Below, piece after piece: positions 18,530 to 27,645 of a stretch of DNA of 64,000 bases. The stretch is from Streptomyces lasiicapitis (GTDB lineage: Bacteria; Actinomycetota; Actinomycetes; Streptomycetales; Streptomycetaceae), in contig NZ_BMNG01000019.1 of the NCBI RefSeq assembly GCF_014646335.1, forward strand, positions 153,860 through 217,859. Direction: 5' to 3'. A program made the position numbers and the translations under genes. Under the pieces are notes generated by a model. That model was not told where the DNA came from. It made no database searches and saw only the letters and a program-made list of their open reading frames with translations. Numbering within the stretch: position 1 is the stretch's first letter; each line of letters starts with the position of its first letter.

Positions 18530-20020
18530 ATGAGCACCACCGCCGAAACGGCCGAACACGAAGGCGCCCTGGAGACCCGCGGGTTGGAGCCCGTGCCGGA
18601 CTCCGAGCGCCACGGCAAGACCAGTGAGCTGTTCCCCACGTGGGTCGCCGCCAACATCAGCGTTCTGCTCCTGACGATGGGCGCGGGCCTGATCGTCTCG
18701 AACAGCCTGAACTTCTGGCAGGTCCTGGTCGTCGCCCTCGTCTCCCCCGTGCTGAGCTACGGCCTGGTGGGCCTCGTCTCCATCGCGGGCAAGCGCGGCG
18801 GTTCGCCGGGCATGACGCTCTCGCGCGCGGTCTTCGGCCAGCGCGGCAACCTCTTCCCCGGCTCGCTGATCTGGGTCGCCCGCTGGGGCTGGGAGACGAT
18901 CAACGCGGTCACGGGTGCGTACGCGATCCTCACGGTCCTGGACATCTGCTTCGGCGTGAAGCAGAACACGGCCCTGAAGGTCATCACGCTGCTCGCCTTC
19001 GTCGCCGCCACGTTCCTGATCTCGGGCCTCGGCCGCAAGGTCCTGCACGTGTGCAGCCAGTGGTCGACGTACCTCTTCGGCGCGTTCAGCATCCTCGTCC
19101 TGGTCTATCTCCTCACCGACACCGACTGGTCCAAGGTCTTCGACCAGCCCGCGGGCTCCACCGCCATGATGATCGCGGGCATCGGCACCATCGCCGCGGG
19201 CGGCATCAGCTGGGTGCCCACGGGGCCGGACTTCACCCGCTACCTGCCGCGCAACGCCCCGAGCAAGCCGCTGGTCGGCCACGCCGTCGGCGGCGCCGCC
19301 ATCGTCGTGGTCCCCATGGTCCTGATGGGCGCCGTCATGGCCGTCTCCACGCCGGGCCTGTCCTCCGCGCAGGACCCGGTCGCCTTCCTCGGCGACCTGC
19401 TGCCGACGTGGATCGCGGTGCCGTATCTGATCATGGCCCTGATCGGCATGCTCCTGATCAACTCGATGTCGATGTACTCGGCGGGCTTCACGGCCATGAC
19501 CCTCGGCATCAAGGTCCCGCGCGCGTGGGCGGTCAGCGTGAACGCGATCATCAGCCTGATCTTCGGCTACCTCCTGATGAACGTGGCCACCAGCTTCATG
19601 GGCTCCTTCATCTCCTTCCTCACGCTGCTCGCGGTCGCCTTCTCCGCCTGGATCGGCGTCTTCGGCATCGACATGCTGCGCAGGAAGACGTACGACGGCG
19701 AAGCCCTGATGGACACCAAGCGCACGAGTGCGTACTGGTACAAGGCGGGCTTCGCCTGGCAGGCCATGACCTCCTGGGGCGTCGCGCTCCTCGTGGGCCT
19801 GCTCTTCACCAAGGTCGACTGGTTCAGCGGCCCGCTCGCCACGTCCTGGATCGGGCGCAACGGCCTCGGCTGGCTCATGACGATCGTGGTCGCGGGCGTG
19901 CTGTACGCGGTCCTGCCGCGCGAGCCGCTCCCCGAGACGGCCACGCCGACCGAGCCGGCCACCCCGGCCGAGGCCACCGGGCCCACCGCCGAGGCCAAGC
20001 CCGCCCCCGCCAAGGCGTGA
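18530..20020 (+). CDS. NCS1-family purine/cytosine permease
   Basis: A secondary transporter (496 aa) for nucleobases or related compounds, most like cytosine permease. About twelve membrane segments run from LFPTWVAANISVLLLTMGAG to the end. The NCS1 signature region (SWVPTGPDFTRYLPRN) is present. The C-terminal 35 residues are Ala/Pro/Thr-rich. The substrate cannot be told from sequence. No strong ribosome-binding site is seen. It is followed by the LLM oxidoreductase in the same direction. Confidence 0.88.
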   Translation: MSTTAETAEHEGALETRGLEPVPDSERHGKTSELFPTWVAANISVLLLTMGAGLIVSNSLNFWQVLVVALVSPVLSYGLVGLVSIAGKRGGSPGMTLSRAVFGQRGNLFPGSLIWVARWGWETINAVTGAYAILTVLDICFGVKQNTALKVITLLAFVAATFLISGLGRKVLHVCSQWSTYLFGAFSILVLVYLLTDTDWSKVFDQPAGSTAMMIAGIGTIAAGGISWVPTGPDFTRYLPRNAPSKPLVGHAVGGAAIVVVPMVLMGAVMAVSTPGLSSAQDPVAFLGDLLPTWIAVPYLIMALIGMLLINSMSMYSAGFTAMTLGIKVPRAWAVSVNAIISLIFGYLLMNVATSFMGSFISFLTLLAVAFSAWIGVFGIDMLRRKTYDGEALMDTKRTSAYWYKAGFAWQAMTSWGVALLVGLLFTKVDWFSGPLATSWIGRNGLGWLMTIVVAGVLYAVLPREPLPETATPTEPATPAEATGPTAEAKPAPAKA

Positions 20021-20051
20021 GCACTCCAACTCTCCGCCCACCCCTGGCTAT

Positions 20052-20066
20052 CTGACGAAGCGTCAG
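20052..20066 (+). promoter_or_regulatory. CTGACG-AAG-CGTCAG palindrome upstream of LLM gene
   Basis: A perfect 6-bp inverted repeat with a 3-nt spacer, about 45 nt upstream of the LLM oxidoreductase start. The shape suits a dimeric repressor such as a TetR-family protein. The regulator is unknown. Confidence 0.5.
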
Positions 20067-20069
20067 CTA

Positions 20070-20105
20070 ACGTCCCCCTTCGCCGCATCCGGTGAAGGGG
20101 GACGT
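20070..20105 (+). promoter_or_regulatory. hairpin covering the LLM ribosome-binding site
   Basis: A 15-bp stem (20070-20084 with 20091-20105) with one G-U pair. Its 3' arm contains the GAAGGGGG Shine-Dalgarno of the gene starting at 20110. It could end permease transcription, or it could hide the ribosome-binding site. Confidence 0.6.
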
Positions 20106-20109
20106 CTTC

Positions 20110-21102
20110 ATGCCCGTCACAGTCGTACGTTTCAACCTCGTCGATCCCGCGGCCACGCCCGACACCCTCAGCGCGCGCTACCGCGCCGCCCTGGAGATGT
20201 CCGCGTACGCCGACGACCGCGGCGTGTCCACGATCCAGACCGAGGAGCACCACGGCGTCGCCAACAACTGGCTGCCGTCGCCGTTCGCCTTCGCGGGCGC
20301 GGTGTTCGGGGCGACGCGCAAGATCGCGGTGACCGTCTCGGCGGTCATCGGGCCGCTGCACGAGCCGCTGCGCCTGGCCGAGGACATCGCCGTACTCGAC
20401 CTGCTGAGCGGCGGCCGGCTCGTCACGGTCGCGGGCATCGGCTACCGGCCCGAGGAGTACGCGGCCTTCGGCGTCGAGTGGACGCGGCGCGGGAAGCTCC
20501 AGGACGAGCTCCTGGACACCCTCCTCAAGGCCTGGACCGGCGAGGAGTTCACCCACCGCGGCCGCACCGTGCGCGTCACCCCGCGCCCGCACACGCAGCC
20601 GCACCCGCTGCTCCTGGTCGGCGGCTCCTCGAAGGCGGCCGCGCGCCGCGCCGCCCGGTTCGGCCTGCCGTTCTTCCCGAGCGCGCACCTGCCGGAACTG
20701 GAGGCGTACTACAACGAGAAGCTCACCGAGTACGGCACCGAGGGCTGGACGATGATGCCCGCCGCCGAGACCCCGCTCCTGCACCTCTCCGAAGACCCCG
20801 ACCGCACCTGGGCGGAGCACGGCGAGCACTTCCTGCACGAGGCGCGCACCTACGCCTCCTGGCAGTCCAAAGACATCCGCTCGGCGGTGCGCTCGGGGGC
20901 CACGACGGTCGCGGAGCTGCGCGCCGAGGGCGTCTACCGCGTCCTGACGCCCGACGCGTGCATGGCCTTCGCGGAGGAAGGGGCCAATCTCGTGCTGCAT
21001 CCGCTCGTCGGCGGGATGCCGGTCGACGAGGGGTGGCGGAGCATGCATCTGTTCGGCGAAAACGTACTGCCCCGGCTCAAGGACCGATTGCGCGGTCCAT
21101 GA
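20110..21102 (+). CDS. LLM-class flavin-dependent oxidoreductase
   Basis: A luciferase-like monooxygenase-fold protein of 330 aa (FMN or F420 class, not resolved). Family features are TEEHHG (about 44-49), the SGGRL VTVAGIGY segment, and HPLLLVGGSSKAAARRAARFG. The ATG at 20110 lies about 8 nt after GAAGGGGG; an upstream GTG at 20092 is less likely. It may be transcribed with the permease or from its own promoter. The substrate is unknown. Confidence 0.85.
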   Translation: MPVTVVRFNLVDPAATPDTLSARYRAALEMSAYADDRGVSTIQTEEHHGVANNWLPSPFAFAGAVFGATRKIAVTVSAVIGPLHEPLRLAEDIAVLDLLSGGRLVTVAGIGYRPEEYAAFGVEWTRRGKLQDELLDTLLKAWTGEEFTHRGRTVRVTPRPHTQPHPLLLVGGSSKAAARRAARFGLPFFPSAHLPELEAYYNEKLTEYGTEGWTMMPAAETPLLHLSEDPDRTWAEHGEHFLHEARTYASWQSKDIRSAVRSGATTVAELRAEGVYRVLTPDACMAFAEEGANLVLHPLVGGMPVDEGWRSMHLFGENVLPRLKDRLRGP

Positions 21103-21144
21103 GCCGGGGCAGCCTTCCTCAAGAGGAGAGGGGCAGCGGGGGGT

Positions 21145-22572
21145 TTAGCCCATCTCCTCCAGGGTCTTGCCCTTCGTCTCCTTGACGAACTTCATGACGA
21201 AGGGGATCGAGAGCGCGGCGAAGGCGCCGTAGATGATGTACGAGCCGGTCAGGCTCCACTCCGACATGCTCGGGAAGGTCTTGGTGATCGCGAAGTTGGC
21301 GAGCCACTGCGCGGAGGCCGCCACACCGAGCGCCGCGGCACGGATCTTGTTCGGGAAGATCTCGCCGAGCAGCACCCAGACCACCACGCCCCAGGAGAGC
21401 GCGAAGAAGAGCACGAAGGCGTTGGCGGCGATGATCGCGGTCAGGCCCTGGCCCTGCGGCAGCGAGACGTCGTCACCGGAGCCGGTCCGGTAGGAGAACG
21501 CCCAGGCCATGGTGAACAGGGCGACGGCCATGCCTGCGGAGCCGATCAGGGCGAGCGGCTTGCGGCCGATCCGGTCGACGAAGATCATCGCGATGACCGT
21601 ACCGACGATGTTCACGATCGACGTCTCGAAGGAGTACAGGAACGAGCTGCTCGGGTCGTGGCCGATCGACTGCCAGAGCTGGTTCGAGTAGTAGAAGATC
21701 ACGTTGATGCCGACGAGCTGCTGGAAGATCGACAGGAAGATGCCGATCCAGACGATCGGCAGGAAGCCGAACTTGCCGCCCAGCAGGTCCTTGAACGTCG
21801 ACGTGTGCTCGCGGCGCATGGCCAGCTCGATCTCGGCGGCGCGCGCGTCCACGTCCACCGTGGTGCCCTCGACCTCGGCGAGCACCCTCTTGGCCTCGGC
21901 CTGCCGGCCGACGGAGAGCAGGAAGCGCGGGGACTCGGGGATCGCGAAGGACAACAGGCCGTACAGGACGGCCGGGACGACCATGACGCCGAGCATCCAC
22001 TGCCAGGCCTCGAGGCCGCCGATCTCACCGCGCTGGTCGCCGTCCGCCATGTTCAGGATGCCCCAGTTGACGAGCTGGGAGACGGCGATGCCGACGACGA
22101 TGGCGGCCTGCTGGAACGAGGCGAGGCGGCCGCGGTAGGCGGGCGGTGAGACCTCGGCGATGTAGGCCGGGCCGATCACCGAGGCCATGCCGATGCCGAT
22201 GCCGCCGATGAAGCGCCACATCGTCAGGTCCCACGCGGCGAACGGCAACGAGGAGCCGATGGCGCTGGCCGCGAAGAGGACCGAGGCGATCTGCATGCAG
22301 CGGATGCGGCCGATGCGGTCGGCGATGCGACCCGCGATCGCGGCACCGACGGCGCAGCCGAGCAGTGCGGTGGCGATGATCCAGCCCAGCATGTCCGCGT
22401 CGACGTCGAACCGGTCCTGGATGGCCACGGTCGCGCCGTTGATCACGGAACTGTCGTAGCCGAAGAGGAATCCGCCCATCGCGGCTGCCGCCGTGATGAA
22501 GATGACATGGCCCAGATGGTCCGGGTGGGCGTCCCTGGCCCCTGGCTGCGGCGGCTGCGCTGTGCTGGTCAC
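21145..22572 (-). CDS. glcP: MFS glucose permease, GlcP type
   Basis: A sugar:proton symporter of the MFS sugar-porter family (475 aa, twelve membrane segments). It closely resembles GlcP, the major glucose permease of S. coelicolor, whose gene lies in the same chromosomal neighbourhood. Signatures are FLFGYDSSVINGA, DRIGRIR, PESPRFLLS, and QQLVGINVIFYYSNQLW for sugar binding. The GTG at 22572 has GGAG 6 nt upstream. Promoter and operator elements lie at 22670-22709. Confidence 0.9.
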   Translation of the reverse strand: MTSTAQPPQPGARDAHPDHLGHVIFITAAAAMGGFLFGYDSSVINGATVAIQDRFDVDADMLGWIIATALLGCAVGAAIAGRIADRIGRIRCMQIASVLFAASAIGSSLPFAAWDLTMWRFIGGIGIGMASVIGPAYIAEVSPPAYRGRLASFQQAAIVVGIAVSQLVNWGILNMADGDQRGEIGGLEAWQWMLGVMVVPAVLYGLLSFAIPESPRFLLSVGRQAEAKRVLAEVEGTTVDVDARAAEIELAMRREHTSTFKDLLGGKFGFLPIVWIGIFLSIFQQLVGINVIFYYSNQLWQSIGHDPSSSFLYSFETSIVNIVGTVIAMIFVDRIGRKPLALIGSAGMAVALFTMAWAFSYRTGSGDDVSLPQGQGLTAIIAANAFVLFFALSWGVVVWVLLGEIFPNKIRAAALGVAASAQWLANFAITKTFPSMSEWSLTGSYIIYGAFAALSIPFVMKFVKETKGKTLEEMG

Positions 22573-22669
22573 GTGTACTCCTCGGGCCACCGGCTGCGTT
22601 GCCGGGGGTGGGGGTGAGAGCCCTTCAAGTGGCGCACAACTTCACGCCGCCCACCACCTGAAGGTAAAA

Positions 22670-22709
22670 GCAACGTTGCAGAGACTATTCCTTCAAGTTG
22701 CGAAGTCAA
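22670..22709 (-). promoter_or_regulatory. glcP promoter with palindromic operator
   Basis: On the minus strand, TTGACT (22709-22704) and TAGTCT (22687-22682) are separated by 16 bp. The perfect 10-bp palindrome GCAACGTTGC (22679-22670) follows at the expected transcription start, the usual place for a LacI/GalR-type operator. A 9-bp repeat CCTTCAAGT occurs at 22622 and 22690. Confidence 0.55.
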
Positions 22710-22747
22710 TAGTTCGTTAACAGTGAATCTGAGCCACACGAGACGAC

Positions 22748-22776
22748 ACCCCGTGTTCAAGTTCTGAACACGGGGT
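22748..22776 (-). terminator. smc terminator
   Basis: A 12-bp perfect stem (22748-22759 with 22765-22776) and a 5-nt loop, about 40 nt after the smc stop and upstream of glcP. Confidence 0.88.
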
Positions 22777-22816
22777 GGGTCGTGAGAGTGATCCGGCGAG
22801 GGGAACCGGGCGGTGG

Positions 22817-25800
22817 CTAGCGGAGCCGCTGGCTGATCACCTTCGAGACGCCGTCGCCCTGCATGGACACGCCGTACAGCGCGTCCGCAACCTCCATCGT
22901 CCGCTTCTGGTGCGTGATGACGATGAGCTGCGAGGCCTCCTGCAGCTCCTGCATGATCCGGATGAGCCGCTGCAGGTTGGTGTCGTCGAGGGCCGCCTCG
23001 ACCTCGTCCATCACGTAGAACGGGCTGGGCCGCGCCTTGAAGATCGACACGAGCAGCGCCACGGCCGTCAGCGACCGCTCGCCGCCGGACAGCAGCGAGA
23101 GCCGCTTGACCTTCTTGCCGGGCGGCCGGGCCTCGACGTCCACACCCGTGGTGAGCATGTTGTCGGGATCGGTCAGGATCAGCCGTCCCTCGCCGCCCGG
23201 GAAGAGTCTGCTGAAGACCCCTTCGAACTGCCGCGCCGTGTCCCGGTACGCCTCGGTGAAGACCTGCTCGACGCGCTCGTCGACCTCCTTCACCACCTGG
23301 AGGAGGTCGGCCCGCGTCTTCTTCAGGTCCTCCAGCTGCTCGCTGAGGAACTTGTGACGTTCCTCCAGGGCGGCGAACTCCTCAAGGGCGAGCGGATTGA
23401 CTTTCCCGAGCTGCTGGTACGCCCGTTCGGCTGACTTGAGGCGCTTCTCCTGCTCGGCGCGGACGTAGGGCACGGGCTTGTTGCGCGGGTGCTCCGGGTC
23501 CTCGGGCAGCTCCTCGCCCTCGGCCGCGGGCGAGGGCGGCACGAGCTGGTCGGGCCCGTACTCGGAGACGAGCCCCGCGGGTTCCACACCGAGCTCCTCA
23601 AGCGCCTTGGTCTCCAGCTGCTCGATCCGCAGCCGCTTCTCCGCGCCGAGCACCTCGCCCCGGTGCACCGAATCCGTCAGCTTGTCCAGCTCGGCCTTGA
23701 GGTCGCGCCCCTGGTTCCGCTCGGCGACAAGATCCCGCTCCCGCACCTCCTTGGCGCGCTCGGCCGCCGTCCGCTCGTGGTCCGCGCGTACGAGGGAGAC
23801 CTCGACGTGGGTGAGCAGCTGCCGCGCCCCGGAGGCCACGGCCTCGGCGACGGCGGCTTCATGGCGCAGCCGGGCCCTGCGCTGTTCGGCACGCGCGCGT
23901 GCCTCGCGTTCGGCGCGGGCGGCGCGGTCGAGGGAGTCGGCGCGCCCGGCGAGCCCCTTCACCCGCTCCTCGTGCGTACGCACCTGGAGCCGGGCCTCCA
24001 TCTCGGTCTGGCGGGCGTTGGCTCCGTCGGCGGCGAGCCGGTCGCGCACGCCGGTGTCGGGCTCCTCCTCGGCCGGCGCCTCCTCGGCGACGGTGAGCCG
24101 CTCGGCCAGCTCCTCGACCTCCAACTGGGCGTTCTCCAGGGCGTCCTGGGCCTTGGCGGCAGCGGCGGCCGACCGCTCGGCCTCACCGGCGGCGCCACGG
24201 GCCTGCCCCGCGAGCGAGCCGAGCCGCTGCGCGACGGACGACTTCTCCCGGTCGGCGGCGCGCCGCCGCTCCCCCAGCTCCTCGACGAGCGCGGCGCACT
24301 CCTTGCGGCGCTCCCCGGCCCGCTCCTGCGCGGTCGCCAACTCCTCGCAGCGCACACCGAGTTCGGCCAGCTCGGCCGCCGCCTCGTCGACGGATGCCTG
24401 CGCTTCCAGGAGGCTCGGCGCACCGGCGGACCCGCCCTGCGCGAAGTGCGCCCCGAGCACATCGCCCTCGGCGGTCACGGCCGTCAGCTCCGGGTGCGCG
24501 TACACCAGGTCCTCGGCGTCCTCCAGCGTCCCGACCACGACGACGTCGCGCAGCAGCCGCCGCACGGCGGGCATCAACTCGGCGGGGCCACGCACCAGTT
24601 CGGCGGCACGCGGAGGGCCGTCGCCACGCGAGTCCGGTGGTACGTCGCCGAAGGCCCTGTCCGCCGAACCGGCACCGGACGGCCCGCGCACCGCACCCGC
24701 ACCAGAAGCACCCTCGCCGTCCACGCGGCCACCGGAACCATCGTTCCCCGCACGCGCGACAGCACCCCCGGCCGCGGCACCCCCGACCCCGTCGGGCGCC
24801 CCCGCCAGCAACAGCGCGGCCCGCCCCGCGTCCTGCTTGCGCAGCAGGCGGATCGCTTCTGCTGCCGATGCGGGCGTCGTCACGGCGATGGCGTCGGCCG
24901 CAGCGCCGAACGCGGCGGCCACCGGCACCTCGAAGCCCGGTGCCACGGAGAGGAGTTCGGCGGCGGGGCCGAGCAGTCCGGTGAGCCGGTCCTTGGCGGC
25001 GAGCAGCGCGCCCGAGCCGTCCTTGCGGCGCAGTCCGAGGGCGAGGGCGTCGTGCCGGGCGGCGACGGCGGCCCGCTTCCGCTCGGCCGCGGTGGCCGCC
25101 TCACGGGCGGCGGTCAGCTCGGCCTCGGCGTCCGTGAGGGCCCGGCGGGCCTCCTCGTGCCGCTCCCCCAGCTCCGCGTCGCCCGCGTCGAGGCCGTCGA
25201 CCTCCGCCTTGAGCTGTTCGTACTCCTCCTGCGCGGTGACCGCGCGCTCCCGCGCCTCGTCGCGGGCGACGGCGAGCCGGTCGATCTCGGCCTGCGCGGA
25301 GGCGGCCCGTGAGCGGGCCGCGTTGACCTGTCCGCCGAGCCGCGCGAGGCCTTCGCGCCGGTCGGCGATGGCCCGTGCCACGTCCTTCAGGCGCCGCTCC
25401 TCTGCGGCCAGTTCGCGCTCCAGGTCGGCGCGGTGGGAGACGGTGTCGTCGAGGGCGTGCTGCGCGGCTTCGAGGGCGGCTTCGAGCTCGGCCTCCTGCT
25501 CGCGGATGCGCGCGGCCTCCCGCTCCATGTCCTCGGGTTCCCGCCCGCGCCGCTCCTCGGCGGGCGCCGAGCTCGCGCTCTTCACCCGGGCGTCGGCGAG
25601 CGAGATCGTGCCGCGCACCCGCTCGGCGAGCTGCGACAGCTCGTACCAGGTCTGCTGGGCCCGCTGGAGGCGCGGGCTGAGCCGCCGGACCTCGTCCTCC
25701 AGGACGGCCTCGCGCTGGAGCGCGGTCTTCAGCTCGGCCTCTGCGGCGTCCTTGCGCGACTTGAGGGCGGCCTCGTCGGCGACCTCCGCGTTCAGGGCTT

Positions 25801-26515
25801 GACGCATCGTGACGAGATCGTCGGCGAGCAGCCTGAGGCGGGTGTCGCGCAGATCGGCCTGGATGACGGCGGCGCGGCGGGCGACGGCGGCCTGCCGCCC
25901 TAGGGGCTTGAGTTGGCGCCGCAGTTCGTCCGTCAGATCCTGTACGCGCGCGAGGTTGGCCTGCATCGCGTCGAGCTTCCGCAGCGCCTTCTCCTTGCGC
26001 TTGCGGTGCTTGAGGACGCCCGCGGCCTCCTCGATGAAGGCGCGGCGGCCCATGGGGTCGGCGTGCAGGACCGAGTCGAGCTGGCCCTGGCCGACGATGA
26101 CGTGCATCTCACGGCCGATACCGGAGTCGGAGAGCAATTCCTGGATGTCGAGGAGGCGACACGTATCACCATTGATCTGGTATTCGCTGCCGCCGTTGCG
26201 GAACATGATCCGCGTGATGGTGACCTCGGCGTACTCGATCGGCAGGGCGCCGTCGGAATTGTCGATGGTGAGGGAGACCTCGGCGCGGCCGAGCGGTGGC
26301 CGGCCGGTCGTCCCGGCGAAGATGACGTCCTCCATCTTGCCGCCGCGAAGGGATTTGGCGCCCTGTTCGCCCATGACCCAGCTCAGCGCGTCCACGACGT
26401 TGGACTTGCCGGAGCCGTTCGGTCCGACGACGCAGGTGATGCCCGGCTCGAACTTCAGCGTCGTGGCCGACGCGAAGGATTTGAAACCACGCAGTGTCAG
26501 GGCCTTGAGGTGCAC
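22817..26515 (-). CDS. smc: chromosome segregation ATPase SMC
   Basis: The condensin core subunit (1232 aa). The N-terminal ATPase half has Walker A GPNGSGKSN (31-39). Two long coiled coils flank a hinge, and the C-terminal half has the ABC signature LLSGGERSLTAV and Walker B FYVMDEVEAALDD. The hinge contains a Gly/Ala/Asp-rich insertion of about 65 residues (roughly 24610-24805). The GTG at 26515 gives the canonical MHLKALTLRGFKSFA start; the upstream in-frame extension is not supported. SMC organises and separates chromosomes during sporulation with ScpA/ScpB, which are not in this window. Confidence 0.97.
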   Translation of the reverse strand: MHLKALTLRGFKSFASATTLKFEPGITCVVGPNGSGKSNVVDALSWVMGEQGAKSLRGGKMEDVIFAGTTGRPPLGRAEVSLTIDNSDGALPIEYAEVTITRIMFRNGGSEYQINGDTCRLLDIQELLSDSGIGREMHVIVGQGQLDSVLHADPMGRRAFIEEAAGVLKHRKRKEKALRKLDAMQANLARVQDLTDELRRQLKPLGRQAAVARRAAVIQADLRDTRLRLLADDLVTMRQALNAEVADEAALKSRKDAAEAELKTALQREAVLEDEVRRLSPRLQRAQQTWYELSQLAERVRGTISLADARVKSASSAPAEERRGREPEDMEREAARIREQEAELEAALEAAQHALDDTVSHRADLERELAAEERRLKDVARAIADRREGLARLGGQVNAARSRAASAQAEIDRLAVARDEARERAVTAQEEYEQLKAEVDGLDAGDAELGERHEEARRALTDAEAELTAAREAATAAERKRAAVAARHDALALGLRRKDGSGALLAAKDRLTGLLGPAAELLSVAPGFEVPVAAAFGAAADAIAVTTPASAAEAIRLLRKQDAGRAALLLAGAPDGVGGAAAGGAVARAGNDGSGGRVDGEGASGAGAVRGPSGAGSADRAFGDVPPDSRGDGPPRAAELVRGPAELMPAVRRLLRDVVVVGTLEDAEDLVYAHPELTAVTAEGDVLGAHFAQGGSAGAPSLLEAQASVDEAAAELAELGVRCEELATAQERAGERRKECAALVEELGERRRAADREKSSVAQRLGSLAGQARGAAGEAERSAAAAAKAQDALENAQLEVEELAERLTVAEEAPAEEEPDTGVRDRLAADGANARQTEMEARLQVRTHEERVKGLAGRADSLDRAARAEREARARAEQRRARLRHEAAVAEAVASGARQLLTHVEVSLVRADHERTAAERAKEVRERDLVAERNQGRDLKAELDKLTDSVHRGEVLGAEKRLRIEQLETKALEELGVEPAGLVSEYGPDQLVPPSPAAEGEELPEDPEHPRNKPVPYVRAEQEKRLKSAERAYQQLGKVNPLALEEFAALEERHKFLSEQLEDLKKTRADLLQVVKEVDERVEQVFTEAYRDTARQFEGVFSRLFPGGEGRLILTDPDNMLTTGVDVEARPPGKKVKRLSLLSGGERSLTAVALLVSIFKARPSPFYVMDEVEAALDDTNLQRLIRIMQELQEASQLIVITHQKRTMEVADALYGVSMQGDGVSKVISQRLR

Positions 26516-26543
26516 GCCGCGTGACTCTACCTTTCGCCGAGAG

Positions 26544-26584
26544 TTCACCGAGGAAGGTGCGAGCAGTTTCACGGAGGAAGGTGC
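26544..26584. repeat. 17-bp direct repeat upstream of smc
   Basis: The 17-bp TTCACCGAGGAAGGTGC (26544-26560) recurs at 26568-26584 with one change. The copies are spaced 24 bp start to start, 29-69 nt upstream of the smc GTG. Confidence 0.8.
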
Positions 26585-26773
26585 AGGGCACATCAGACGT
26601 AAGGCCCGCACGGGCACGGGGAGCGGCAATGAAAGAAGGGACGCCGAAGCGTCCCTTGCGGATCTCTCAGATCTATTCGATCAAGCAGATCTCTCTGTTC
26701 GGCGGCTAGTCACGGACAGGCCTGCCCACGCGGGGCAGGGAGGTCCGCAGCCGGGCTCGGGGGTGGCGTTGGG

Positions 26774-26977
26774 TCAGGTGAGCGCAGGCTCCGCCTGGGG
26801 TACGTCGATGCTCTCGAGGAGCGCGTCGTGAGAAGCGGCGACCGCCAGCGCGTCGTTCTCGGCCTGGATCCTGACGAGCTCGGATTCCAGGTCCTGGACG
26901 CGCTGCTGGAGCCGTCGCATCTCGGCGAGGAGTCGCGGGTCGCTGCCGCCGACGTAACCGAGAAGCGCCTTTGCCAT
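26774..26977 (-). CDS. small coiled-coil protein, conserved hypothetical
   Basis: A 67-aa protein starting MAKALLGYVGGSDPRLLAE. It is dominated by one predicted coiled coil (LLAEMRRLQQRVQDLESELVR) followed by a short acidic tail. The ATG at 26977 has GGAGG about 6 nt upstream. It is conserved between smc and acyP in streptomycetes as far as I recall; the function is unknown. It is transcribed toward smc, with about 260 nt between. Confidence 0.8.
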   Translation of the reverse strand: MAKALLGYVGGSDPRLLAEMRRLQQRVQDLESELVRIQAENDALAVAASHDALLESIDVPQAEPALT

Positions 26978-27363
26978 GATGGATGGTCCTCCACACTGAG
27001 TGACCGACCGAATCGGTGTGGGTCGTGAGGGAATCGCACCCGCGGTGCTTGGCACTCTTCTGTTCTTGCTGGGTGTTACTTGGCCGTTCTCACATGCCAA
27101 ACAGCTAAGGTGCGCGGGGCTTCCAGAGTCTCACCAAAAAGTTTGACGGTCAACACGATCACGCCCCGTATTGACGGGCAACCCGGGGGCACGCGGCGGT
27201 GAAACCTGCGGCGCTGCCTCGGCGGCGGGGCCCTGGGGGCGTCTGGATCAACGTTACCCGCGGAGCCTGCCACGGCAAGTGCTTCTTGGCAACCACCAGG
27301 CCTTTCCCGCCCCAGGCGGGTGCTGCGGCCCCACCCCCCGGGGGTCCGCGGAGCGGCGGTCGA
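26978..27363. other. acyP downstream / small-protein leader region
   Basis: A 386-bp gap. On the minus strand a TTGACC hexamer sits inside the palindrome TTGAC-g-GTCAA (27143-27153). A similar TTGACGGGCAA lies at 27171-27181. Both are possible promoter or operator elements of the 67-aa gene, which would have a leader of about 140 nt. GC hairpins at 27306-27320 and around 27333-27345 probably end acyP transcription. Confidence 0.4.
27306..27320 (-). terminator. possible acyP terminator
   Basis: A 6-bp GC stem (27306-27311 with 27315-27320) with a 3-nt loop, about 45 nt after the acyP stop. Short, so the call is tentative. Confidence 0.35.
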
Positions 27364-27645
27364 TCAGCGAATCGCGAACGACTCGTAGCCCCCGCGCGGC
27401 GTGTCCCAGATCTCAGTCACACCGTCGACCCGGCCGGGTGTGTCGCCCTCCCGCAGCCAGTCGAGGAGCTGTCCACAGCTCGCGCGTGAACCCTCGGCGA
27501 CGACTTGGACGCGGCCGTCGTCGAGATTGAGAGCAAAACCACTCACCTCTCCGATCTCCAGCGCCTTGGCCCGCGTGAACCAGCGGAAACCCACTCCCTG
27601 TACACGGCCGCGCACCCAGGCGGTGAGCCGGACTTCTTCGTTCAT
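27364..27645 (-). CDS. acyP: acylphosphatase
   Basis: A small alpha/beta enzyme (93 aa) that hydrolyses the carboxyl-phosphate bond of acyl phosphates. The signature RGRVQGVGFRWFTRAKA carries the catalytic Arg, and the conserved Asn is in GFALNLDDGRVQVVAEG. I used the ATG at 27645; a GTG three codons upstream is possible because neither has a strong ribosome-binding site. Confidence 0.93.
   Translation of the reverse strand: MNEEVRLTAWVRGRVQGVGFRWFTRAKALEIGEVSGFALNLDDGRVQVVAEGSRASCGQLLDWLREGDTPGRVDGVTEIWDTPRGGYESFAIR

Noticed and set aside
27016..27076. tRNA-like string (GCACCGCGGGTGCGATTCCCTC) in the leader of the 67-aa gene
   Set aside because: It resembles a T-arm only. No acceptor, D or anticodon arms can be formed around it.
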